From IMG/VR virus record IMGVR_UViG_3300031576_000097, positions 1 through 45,362 of that record: 45,362 nt of DNA; one strand, given 5' to 3'. The notes under the pieces are model-generated. The model was not told the DNA's origin. It saw only the letters and a list, made by a program, of their open reading frames with translations, and made no database searches. Position 1 is the first letter of the stretch; each line of letters starts with the position of its first letter. This document shows, in pieces, positions 12,189 to 18,313 of this stretch. This DNA comes from a virus. The position numbers were made by a program, and so were the translations under genes.

Positions 12189-12680
12189 ATGACAGATGAA
12201 AAGAAGATTGAGGAAATGAAAAGCACAGAACATGATTTTATGTTGATTATGATTGATGTTTTAAAAACAGCTTCATTGATTAAGCAGATTTTTTGCCAGA
12301 ATGAAGCTACTTTAAAAACTCTTGAATTGGATATCAGTCAGGACAAGATGAGCAAGCATCAAAATACTTTTAAAGAGAAATTAAAAGACCTAATAAAAAC
12401 AGCAAAGCGTGATTGTGCAAAAGAGATTTTGGATAGCTTTAATAATTATCCTTTAATTAATGATAGCCTTTACAGAAGTCGTTGCCCAGAAATTGCAGAT
12501 ATATCTGCAACAAGGGAGTATCAACGAGGGTATTCTATTGCTTCTGAAAGAATTATACAAGGAATCAAAATCTGGCAAGAAGACCTACGTCAAAAATACT
12601 TAGGGGATGAGAAAAAAGTTAATTTATTTACTCATGAAGGTATAGAAAATGAATTAATAGATACTGGAGGCGAAGGATAA
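12189..12680 (+). CDS. Early protein, 163 aa, LRQKYLG family
   Basis: 163 residues starting MTDEKKIEEMK, with an internal KTAKRDCAKEILDSF helix and, near residue 140, DLRQKYLGDEKK. It is the longest member of the family shared with 10108 and 11157; a segment between the helix and the tail is expanded. It is preceded by a ten-codon frame (12160-12192) whose TGA overlaps its ATG, which may act as a translational coupler. Confidence 0.65.
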   Translation: MTDEKKIEEMKSTEHDFMLIMIDVLKTASLIKQIFCQNEATLKTLELDISQDKMSKHQNTFKEKLKDLIKTAKRDCAKEILDSFNNYPLINDSLYRSRCPEIADISATREYQRGYSIASERIIQGIKIWQEDLRQKYLGDEKKVNLFTHEGIENELIDTGGEG

Positions 12681-12994
12681 TGAGCGGACAATTTGAAGAA
12701 TATTTAAGAAATATAATCATGAACAACGCTCAAGCAGTTAGAGGATATAGCCTGTCTACTGTAGAAATACAAGAACAATTACGTGAGGGTTTAATAGAAC
12801 ATAGTGCTGATTGTGAGCAGTTATCTTGGTCAGCTAGAAATCAGATAGCTAGTCAGTTAATTCCAGTATTAAAGAAGTTTATTTTAGAGACGTTCGATAG
12901 GTATAGGTCAGGAAGTTTACAAGATGGATTTTGTTGGGATGATTTAATGCCAATAAAAGATAATTTTATAAATCATATAAGGAGGATAACATGA
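12680..12994 (+). CDS. Early hypothetical protein, 104 aa
   Basis: 104 helical residues (MSGQFEEYLRNIIMNNAQAV..., LIPVLKKFILETFDRY). It follows a LRQKYLG-family gene just as 10395 does. The ATG overlaps the previous stop (TAATG). Unknown function. Confidence 0.62.
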   Translation: MSGQFEEYLRNIIMNNAQAVRGYSLSTVEIQEQLREGLIEHSADCEQLSWSARNQIASQLIPVLKKFILETFDRYRSGSLQDGFCWDDLMPIKDNFINHIRRIT

Positions 12995-13209
12995 CATTGA
13001 TATATACATCAGAAGAAAAAGCAAAAGATAGTGTTTCATTACAACACTTAGATGAAATACTTGAAGAGAGGGACAAGAGAAATGAATCACTAATAAGTAA
13101 ATTATTTGGTCTATATTATAGTGGGCCTGATACTTTAATTGATGCTCTTGCCAAAGTGGCCGTTATTGTAGCATGTATTAGCATTGTGAGAACATTTGGT
13201 ATGAACTAA
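12991..13209 (+). CDS. Tail-anchored membrane protein, 72 aa
   Basis: 72 residues: a charged helical N-terminal part (HLDEILEERDKRNESL) and a C-terminal transmembrane segment (ALAKVAVIVACISIVRTF). AGGAGG precedes the ATG. It is coupled to the next gene, a phospholipase A2-like protein (TAATG at 13207-13211), so the pair may act at the same membrane. Confidence 0.65.
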   Translation: MTLIYTSEEKAKDSVSLQHLDEILEERDKRNESLISKLFGLYYSGPDTLIDALAKVAVIVACISIVRTFGMN

Positions 13210-13589
13210 TGACAAGGTTAAGCTTTTATAAGGATTTAACTAAAGACCAAAGAGCTATTTACGGTAATGGTTGTGGTCCAGGCTTGGCTAACTTAGATAA
13301 GATAATTCCAGAGTTTAGGTGGCAACATGCATGTAGGAGACATGACTTTAATTATGATAGAGGTGGTACTGAAGAAGATAGAAGAGAATCCGATAACCAA
13401 TTTAAAGTGCAGATGCTAAATAGTATAAAAGGTTTAAGTATTTTACAAAAGATTTATTATACTCCTATAATTTATACTTACTATTATGCAGTTAGAATTG
13501 GTGGGTACTTTGCATTTTCAAGAGGTCATTACAAAAATTTACCAGAGTTGATAAAATTTGCTAATAAGAAATATGGGATAAAACTATGA
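13209..13589 (+). CDS. Phospholipase A2-like protein, 126 aa
   Basis: 126 residues. YGNGCGPG (18-25) resembles the calcium-binding loop of phospholipase A2, and CRRHDFNYD (42-50) gives the HD-x2-Y arrangement (H45, D46, Y49); D57/D62 in DRRESD could serve as the second Asp of the dyad. Members hydrolyse the sn-2 ester of phospholipids. No signal peptide is seen, so it would act from the cytoplasm unless carried by a partner; the C-terminal half has hydrophobic aromatic stretches (IYYTPIIYTYYYAV). It directly follows the small membrane protein. Confidence 0.65.
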   Translation: MTRLSFYKDLTKDQRAIYGNGCGPGLANLDKIIPEFRWQHACRRHDFNYDRGGTEEDRRESDNQFKVQMLNSIKGLSILQKIYYTPIIYTYYYAVRIGGYFAFSRGHYKNLPELIKFANKKYGIKL

Positions 13590-13738
13590 CAGAAGAAGAA
13601 CGTATAGCTAGTGTTATCAACCAGGTTTATGTTGATTGTGCTATAATGGGTGCAAAAAGTGCTAGACATTGGGAATGGCATGCTAATGAAATTATAAAAG
13701 GATTATTACAAGATGTCAGAAGAAAAACGATACGCTAA
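13586..13738 (+). CDS. Early hypothetical protein, 50 aa
   Basis: ATG at 13586 overlaps the previous TGA. MTEEERIASVINQVYVDCAIMG..., helical, ending VRRKTIR. Overlaps the next gene by 26 bases. Unknown. Confidence 0.55.
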   Translation: MTEEERIASVINQVYVDCAIMGAKSARHWEWHANEIIKGLLQDVRRKTIR

Positions 13739-14000
13739 ATACGAAGGCCTGAGTAAAGCTGAATCTAAGGAATATATTGACTTGATGCAAATGGAGACTA
13801 TGACCCCTGGTCAGGTTAACAGATTAAAGAAACTTCATGAGAAATCTGAACGAACCGCTAATACTAGATTAGAAAGGGCTAAAAAGAAAGACTTAATCAT
13901 TACACCTCATGATCCAGAATTTCAACATTGGGCTAAATTTAATGAATTAGACCTTAAAAAACCTAGTAACCCAAATGATCAAAGGCCTTATAAGCTATGA
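13713..14000 (+). CDS. Early hypothetical protein, 95 aa
   Basis: 95 highly charged residues with a helical core (EYIDLMQMETMTPGQVNRLKKLHEKSERTANTRLERAKKK) and a polar tail. It may be a coiled-coil or nucleic-acid contact protein. No family recognised. The stop overlaps the next ATG. Confidence 0.62.
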   Translation: MSEEKRYAKYEGLSKAESKEYIDLMQMETMTPGQVNRLKKLHEKSERTANTRLERAKKKDLIITPHDPEFQHWAKFNELDLKKPSNPNDQRPYKL

Positions 14001-14176
14001 TAAGAGATGAAGTACAAGTTTTAAATGATTTTATGTCTTGTATATGTGTACCTTCTATGGGCAAAGTTATAGTAATAGGGGAAGCTCAAGCGTACAAGAA
14101 TTACCTGCCTTTAATGCAAATATTATTCAAATATAGAAGTAAGTTAGAAAAGAAAGTAACCTTTACTGGTTCTTAA
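13997..14176 (+). CDS. Early hypothetical protein, 59 aa
   Basis: 59 residues, MIRDEVQVLNDFMSCICVPSMGKVIVIG..., probably alpha/beta. The stop codon lies within the TTAACC box of the promoter at 14173-14193, so this ends one transcription segment. Confidence 0.6.
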   Translation: MIRDEVQVLNDFMSCICVPSMGKVIVIGEAQAYKNYLPLMQILFKYRSKLEKKVTFTGS

Positions 14177-14193
14177 CCTTAACTTAGTATACT
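14173..14193 (+). promoter_or_regulatory. Phage-type promoter (TTAACC-N9-TATACT)
   Basis: TTAACC (14173-14178), spacer TTAACTTAG, TATACT (14188-14193). The predicted start at about 14200 leaves a 7-base leader before the ATG at 14207. Confidence 0.85.
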
Positions 14194-14206
14194 ATAAATA
14201 GAGACT

Positions 14207-14467
14207 ATGATATTACCGAAAAGAAAATTACATGAAACGTTAAAGCAAATTTCAGATGCAGTAAAGGGTTATAAAGATTTAAATGATTGGAGAGTTGGTC
14301 AATTCGTTTCTAATATTGCGTATGGAGAAGACCCTTTTCATTTGTCAGATGATGTTCTGTTAAAAAGAATAAAGGATTATTATGAAAGATATAAAACTAA
14401 ACGAAGAAGAACAGATAAAACTGTTATTTCAAAAAATAAGGTTATTAGAAGAAGAGTTAGAAGTTAA
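14207..14467 (+). CDS. Hypothetical basic protein, 86 aa
   Basis: 86 residues, helical in the first 60 (LHETLKQISDAVKGYKDLNDW...) and very basic at the end (RYKTKRRRTDKTVI..., ending RRRVRS). It has almost no leader and no Shine-Dalgarno site. A DNA- or RNA-binding tail is likely. Its last third overlaps a coiled-coil frame at 14382. Confidence 0.6.
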   Translation: MILPKRKLHETLKQISDAVKGYKDLNDWRVGQFVSNIAYGEDPFHLSDDVLLKRIKDYYERYKTKRRRTDKTVISKNKVIRRRVRS

Positions 14468-14516
14468 AAACCAAGCTATTTTTAACTTGCATAGGGGGAT
14501 TGATGAAAGAAAATAG
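14382..14516 (+). CDS. Coiled-coil peptide, 44 aa, overlapping
   Basis: ATG at 14382 with AAGGA upstream; MKDIKLNEEEQIKLLFQKIR... has a regular heptad-like helix. It overlaps the 86-aa gene by 86 bases and the next by 14. Both frames look protein-like here, so one may be a by-product. Confidence 0.45.
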   Translation: MKDIKLNEEEQIKLLFQKIRLLEEELEVKNQAIFNLHRGIDERK

Positions 14517-15042
14517 AAGAGAATATGATGGTAAAAGTTCTACATATGAATCTGACTGGATAACAGAGATGTCTGTATACATGCCAAGAATGGCAGAAAT
14601 AAATAATGATTTTATGTTTGGATTGTGGAGTAATGAAAAGGAGAGTGTTATGGGAAAATTGTTTAGACAAGGTGATGTGTTACTTGAGTTAGTAAGCAAA
14701 AATATTAAGGATATTAAAACAGCCTTAGATGAAGGTAGAATTAACTTACCAAAAGTATTAGCTTACGGTGAAAAAACTGGGCATATGCACAAAATCGTAG
14801 AAAAAATTGCTGAGGATGAATATATCCAAGCAGATGATAAAAAGGCTAGAGTTATTTATAAGAATGGAACTTTATTTATTGAAGTTTTTGAAGATCATAA
14901 CTTAGTACTTGGTCATGTTAAAGAAAAAGAAGGTGTGTTAAGGAAGGCTGAACATGGTGATATCAAACTTAATAAAGGGATTTACAAAGTTCATCAACAA
15001 AGGGAATATGATGAAAAAGAAATCCGTAGAGTTGCTGACTAG
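14503..15042 (+). CDS. Conserved phage protein (GExTGHxH type), 179 aa
   Basis: 179 residues from ATG 14503 (GGGGG upstream). From about residue 50: FRQGDVLLELV, then YGEKTGHMHKIVEK, a variable part, and HGDIKLNKGIYKVHQQREYDEKEIRRVAD. This set of words marks a small protein found in very many phages, always uncharacterised. The first 50 residues are an extra N-terminal segment; an internal ATG before GKLFRQGD could give the common short form. Confidence 0.7.
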   Translation: MKENRREYDGKSSTYESDWITEMSVYMPRMAEINNDFMFGLWSNEKESVMGKLFRQGDVLLELVSKNIKDIKTALDEGRINLPKVLAYGEKTGHMHKIVEKIAEDEYIQADDKKARVIYKNGTLFIEVFEDHNLVLGHVKEKEGVLRKAEHGDIKLNKGIYKVHQQREYDEKEIRRVAD

Positions 15043-15235
15043 GAAGGAATATGTTCCTTGGAACATACCTTATCCTGAAAAAATAATAGGTGGCTATTAT
15101 TACATTACTAGATACGACAATATTAACCAGTTACCAAATATTATTAACGAAATTGGTACTAGATTAGTAAAGTTAGAAAATGGTGAGAGTAAACAAGTAA
15201 ATGCTATTAAATGGATAGACGAGAATATAAAGTAG
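15008..15235 (+). CDS. Hypothetical protein, 75 aa
   Basis: ATG at 15008 after AAAGGGA; MMKKKSVELLTRKEYVPWNIPYPEK..., 75 residues. It overlaps the previous gene by 35 bases and the next by 25. An alpha/beta make-up with a conserved-looking aromatic start. Unknown. Confidence 0.58.
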   Translation: MMKKKSVELLTRKEYVPWNIPYPEKIIGGYYYITRYDNINQLPNIINEIGTRLVKLENGESKQVNAIKWIDENIK

Positions 15236-15369
15236 AAGAAGTCTATATAAGCGGAGGGTTTTACAACTTCATAGCAAATTATCAAAATGAAATGGTAATA
15301 AGGAAAATAAAATGGAATCAAGAAGAGAATGGGAATCAAAAGAAAGATTCGTTAACTATAAAACGTTAA
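15211..15369 (+). CDS. Hypothetical protein, 52 aa
   Basis: ATG at 15211; MDRREYKVEEVYISGGFYNFIANYQNEMVIRKIKW..., strand-rich, 52 residues. Overlaps its neighbours on both sides. Unknown. Confidence 0.5.
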   Translation: MDRREYKVEEVYISGGFYNFIANYQNEMVIRKIKWNQEENGNQKKDSLTIKR

Positions 15370-15488
15370 AACCTATTAAAGATCTAAACCAATTAACAAT
15401 TAGTGGTCTTGGAGAGTTAAGATCCCGTGGTGCATTTGACTGGGATTCTAATGCTACAAGTAAAGGAGATATAACATGGCAAAGCTAA
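15312..15488 (+). CDS. Hypothetical protein, 58 aa
   Basis: ATG at 15312 with AAGGA upstream; MESRREWESKERFVNYKTLKPIKDLNQL..., 58 residues, ending KGDITWQS. Overlaps the previous frame by 58 bases and the next by 13. Unknown. Confidence 0.52.
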   Translation: MESRREWESKERFVNYKTLKPIKDLNQLTISGLGELRSRGAFDWDSNATSKGDITWQS

Positions 15489-16135
15489 CAATAAATGTAG
15501 AAATGTTAAGTAAAATCGTGTCTCAAAGAGATCAAGTAACTTTTACAGCTGGTTTTATTCAAGGTACAAATAGATGGGTAGGTTTAACTCAGACTAAAGA
15601 GGGTGATATAAACCTATATGTTATTCATGAAGTCAATAAAGACACTCCATGGAACACGCTTAAGCCTACTCTGCTGCCAGTGGAGGAAGTTAAAAGGCAT
15701 TTAATTGATAATACATTTGAGAAATACATGTTTTTAAAAGTTCTACCAGAACTTAATGGTTTTGATGTAGCATTTCAACCTACATTCTTTCAAATGGCTA
15801 ACAATGTTAATGAAAAATTAGAAGGTTTTTCAGACTTTAATGTAAATTATGTACTATTTGAAAAAAACCAAGAAGTGAAATCTAGATTACTTAGGAAGTT
15901 TGGTTATGAAAGATTCTTATTAGAAGGTAAAATGGAGAAGCTACATACTGATGGTAAAGAAAACTTATATAAAAGTGGTGGTGATATTGTTTTACTGCAA
16001 TTCTTTGATCCAGCTAAAAACGAAATCGGTTTTATAAGAGTACCTCCAAACGTTAAAACAGTTAAAGAAGCTGCCGCATGGACGTTTAACATGAATGAAA
16101 AAGATTATGTAGCCAATTTAAAACAGGAAACATAA
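15476..16135 (+). CDS. Hypothetical protein with DUF6745-like end, 219 aa
   Basis: 219 residues with AGGAG before the ATG. The C-terminal part (GDIVLLQFFDPAKNEIGFIRVPPNVKTVKEAAAWTFNM) resembles the end of a domain seen in bacterial DUF6745-type proteins, where a strand pair is followed by RVPP..(T)..EA.AWTF. The N-terminal half is unlike anything I recall. It begins the region where proteins become larger and better known. The stop overlaps the next ATG. Confidence 0.62.
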   Translation: MAKLTINVEMLSKIVSQRDQVTFTAGFIQGTNRWVGLTQTKEGDINLYVIHEVNKDTPWNTLKPTLLPVEEVKRHLIDNTFEKYMFLKVLPELNGFDVAFQPTFFQMANNVNEKLEGFSDFNVNYVLFEKNQEVKSRLLRKFGYERFLLEGKMEKLHTDGKENLYKSGGDIVLLQFFDPAKNEIGFIRVPPNVKTVKEAAAWTFNMNEKDYVANLKQET

Positions 16136-16482
16136 TGACACCAGAAAAAAGCGGATTGATAACACAAGGTTTAATGAATGAGGTTATTAGAATATCTCAA
16201 AGTAAAGGTCGTGCATATGCTGGGACGAAAGACTCCTTAGTAAACTTTAAGCGAAACGCTGAAGCACTTGGTCTTACTAAATACCAAGTCTGGGGAGTCT
16301 ACGCTGGGAAGCATTATGATTCAATTATGAATTGTATAAAAGCTAATCCAGAATTTCCAGAAGAGCTAACGGAAGGATTGGAAGGTAGAATATTAGACTT
16401 AATAACCTATTTAACTATCTTACAATGTTTAATACAGGAAGATGAAGAAGCAATACAAACAATCCTTGAAGAAGTATCCTGA
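16135..16482 (+). CDS. DUF1599 / Nmad1-like phage protein, 115 aa
   Basis: 115 residues. The words GRAYAGTKDSLVNFKRNAEALGL, VWGVYAGKH and EGRILDLITYL match a phage family known as DUF1599, or nucleotide-modification associated domain 1. Its role is not settled; it is linked by context to nucleotide metabolism or modified DNA. The protein is all-helical, in keeping with a MazG-like fold. It overlaps the zinc-ribbon gene that follows by 41 bases. Confidence 0.75.
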   Translation: MTPEKSGLITQGLMNEVIRISQSKGRAYAGTKDSLVNFKRNAEALGLTKYQVWGVYAGKHYDSIMNCIKANPEFPEELTEGLEGRILDLITYLTILQCLIQEDEEAIQTILEEVS

Positions 16483-16681
16483 TAAAGTGTGTCCTAAGTG
16501 TGGCATTAAAGCCATGCGACAAAACAACTTTTCAATAGGGCCTATGGCTAACACAGTTATGGAAGGTATTTGTGATGTATGTGGTAAAATTACAAGAGTA
16601 AGTACACCAGGGGACTACAAACACCCTACATTTAAAGGACATGAACCTAGTATAAAAGTCGGAATACATTTTTGGGATTAA
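16442..16681 (+). CDS. Zinc-ribbon protein, 79 aa
   Basis: ATG at 16442 with AGGA upstream. CPKC (C17, C20) and CDVC (C44, C47) make a zinc ribbon; the tail has GDYKHPTFKGHEPSI. No enzyme motif. A small regulator or nucleic-acid-binding protein is likely. Confidence 0.65.
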   Translation: MKKQYKQSLKKYPDKVCPKCGIKAMRQNNFSIGPMANTVMEGICDVCGKITRVSTPGDYKHPTFKGHEPSIKVGIHFWD

Positions 16682-16690
16682 GGAGAACAT

Positions 16691-16948
16691 ATGACATTTG
16701 AATTAATAATTGAAAAAGTTGATAATGGTTTCCTATGTTATAATAGAAACACTACTGAAGAAGGTGGACAAGTTAAGTTTGTAATAAAGGAAAGAAATGA
16801 TATAACAGAGAATGATGATGTAGAAGCTACACAAGAACTACTTTATTCTATTGTAGAATACTTTGGTATCGGTGGTTCTAAGCATGATGCTAGAAGAATA
16901 TCTATTGGTATAGAACCTGGTGATAAATATCTAGGAACAAAAGTTTAG
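16691..16948 (+). CDS. Hypothetical protein, 85 aa
   Basis: 85 acidic residues: strands at the start (FELIIEKVDNGFLCYNRN) and a helix EATQELLYSIVEYFGIG. The pattern resembles small phage proteins of unknown role found next to metabolic genes. GGAG precedes the ATG. The next gene begins directly after its stop. Confidence 0.6.
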   Translation: MTFELIIEKVDNGFLCYNRNTTEEGGQVKFVIKERNDITENDDVEATQELLYSIVEYFGIGGSKHDARRISIGIEPGDKYLGTKV

Positions 16949-17512
16949 ATGCCAAATGTTTTTGTTACTTCAGATACCCATTTTGGGCATAAGAACATAT
17001 GTCGTGGTACTACAGTTTGGACAGGGGATAGTTATAATCGAACAAGAGATTTTAAAGATTTTGTAGAGATGAATGAGACTTTATTCATGAATATAAATAT
17101 GATGATTAAAGAAGATGATATTCTTTATCATATAGGAGATTTTGCTTTTGGTAATAACAGCAACATTGTTAATGCTAGAAAAAGAATTAAATGTAAAGAT
17201 ATACGATTAATATTAGGTAATCATGATTGGAAGATAAATAAAAATCCTGAATTATTAAAATTATTTGTTAATCCTACTAAAAAATATATACATTTAGCAG
17301 GTAGTTTTCTTAAAGATAGACCTGTAATAATGATTCATAAACCAAATGGGCATACTGTAAATAATTATCCGGGAGAACTTATATTGCATGGACATAGTCA
17401 TAAAACTATAAATTTAATTGATGGTAATAAATTTGATATAGGTTGCGATGGTAATAATTTAAGGCCTTATCACATAGAAGAAGTTTTGAAACGGTTAATA
17501 AAGGTACAATGA
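16949..17512 (+). CDS. Calcineurin-like metallophosphoesterase, 187 aa
   Basis: All five metal-binding blocks are present: D9-T-H11 (SDTHFGH), G63-D64 (YHIGDFAFG), G90-NHD (LILGNHDW), H130 (MIHKPN) and HGHSH (147-151). The length is that of small phage and bacterial phosphoesterases acting on nucleotides, RNA caps or 2',3'-cyclic phosphates; the substrate cannot be told from sequence. Its neighbour is an HD-type ppGpp hydrolase with its own promoter. Confidence 0.9.
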   Translation: MPNVFVTSDTHFGHKNICRGTTVWTGDSYNRTRDFKDFVEMNETLFMNINMMIKEDDILYHIGDFAFGNNSNIVNARKRIKCKDIRLILGNHDWKINKNPELLKLFVNPTKKYIHLAGSFLKDRPVIMIHKPNGHTVNNYPGELILHGHSHKTINLIDGNKFDIGCDGNNLRPYHIEEVLKRLIKVQ

Positions 17513-17525
17513 TGTTATAGTTTTC

Positions 17526-17546
17526 TTAACCTTTAGTTGGTATACT
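17526..17546 (+). promoter_or_regulatory. Phage-type promoter (TTAACC-N9-TATACT)
   Basis: TTAACC (17526-17531), spacer TTTAGTTGG, TATACT (17541-17546). The predicted start at about 17553 leaves a leader of only about 6 bases for the gene at 17559. Confidence 0.85.
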
Positions 17547-17558
17547 AAGAATGTAGGT

Positions 17559-18044
17559 ATGAGAAACAAGGATGAGAAGAAGTATAAGACGCTAGAGAAA
17601 GCGATAAGGTTGTCTATACAGTTACATAAGGGTCAATTGGATATGGCACATGAACCATACTTTTTGCACCCCCTAAGAGTAATGCAGAGAGTAGCACCAG
17701 ATATAGAAGCTATGACAGTCGCTATACTGCATGATGTGGAGGACGTTAAAGATGGGATTAGGAAAGTTAAAAGAGCTAGATTACCACGACATATTTTTAA
17801 AGCAATATCTTTACTTGCATTCGATTACAACAAGGCAGGCACACCATACACCACCTACATTAAAAGAGTACAGTGCAATAGATTGGCCACCAGGGTCAAG
17901 GTCGCTGATTTGCAGGATAATCTCAATAGCAGAAGGCTCTTATTTATCAGAGCAGCAGTTGCACGACTTGGGAGAAATTATAATAAATGGTTAAAAGAAC
18001 ACAGAAAAGCATTAAAATTTCTGAAGAAATTAAACAAGCATTAA
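17559..18044 (+). CDS. RSH/MESH1-type HD hydrolase (ppGpp hydrolase-like)
   Basis: 161 residues, only the hydrolase domain. HKGQ (23-26), EPYFLHPLRV (32-41), LLHD-like ILHDVED (57-62) and RVKVADLQDN (112-121) correspond to the HD metal and ribose contacts of SpoT and MESH1. There is no synthetase, TGS or ACT domain. Such enzymes remove the 3'-diphosphate of (p)ppGpp, relieving the stringent response; other nucleotides such as ppApp or NADPH are possible substrates. It has its own near-leaderless promoter. The loop after HDVED is long and basic, which is unusual. Confidence 0.8.
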   Translation: MRNKDEKKYKTLEKAIRLSIQLHKGQLDMAHEPYFLHPLRVMQRVAPDIEAMTVAILHDVEDVKDGIRKVKRARLPRHIFKAISLLAFDYNKAGTPYTTYIKRVQCNRLATRVKVADLQDNLNSRRLLFIRAAVARLGRNYNKWLKEHRKALKFLKKLNKH

Positions 18045-18313
18045 TATCTGCTCAAAGACATTTGTTCATAGAACATTGTGAGTGGGATAATGCTATGGAT
18101 GAGAAGATGAAAATGAGAAGAAGAGCTACTTTGGAACAATTAGAAGGAGTGTTAAATAAATATTGGGGAGGAAAACAAGATAAAATGAGTGAAATAAATT
18201 GGAAATTTGTAGCTGAATACCTATTAATACAACGTAATATTGAATGTAAAAGCGAATATAAATATGAATGGGATATGAAAGAAGTACTAAAGAGACTAGA
18301 TTTAAATGAATAA
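17987..18313 (+). CDS. Hypothetical protein, 108 aa
   Basis: 108 mostly helical residues (ISEEIKQALISAQRHLFIEH..., MRRRATLEQLEGVLNKYW). The start overlaps the hydrolase gene by 58 bases, with GGAGAA upstream. The stop overlaps the primase-helicase start. It could be a helicase partner, but this is only positional. Confidence 0.6.
   Translation: MVKRTQKSIKISEEIKQALISAQRHLFIEHCEWDNAMDEKMKMRRRATLEQLEGVLNKYWGGKQDKMSEINWKFVAEYLLIQRNIECKSEYKYEWDMKEVLKRLDLNE

Noticed and set aside
12160-12192. A ten-codon frame before the 163-aa gene
   Set aside because: It may couple translation (ATGA overlap) but is too short to list as a protein gene.
14457-14699. Antisense frames opposite the GExTGHxH-type gene
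   Set aside because: Composition is that of a reverse shadow (Phe/Ser/Leu-rich), with no start signals.
17731-17994. A second reading frame inside the RSH hydrolase gene
   Set aside because: It lies wholly inside a well-supported gene, starts without a Shine-Dalgarno site and has no domain pattern.
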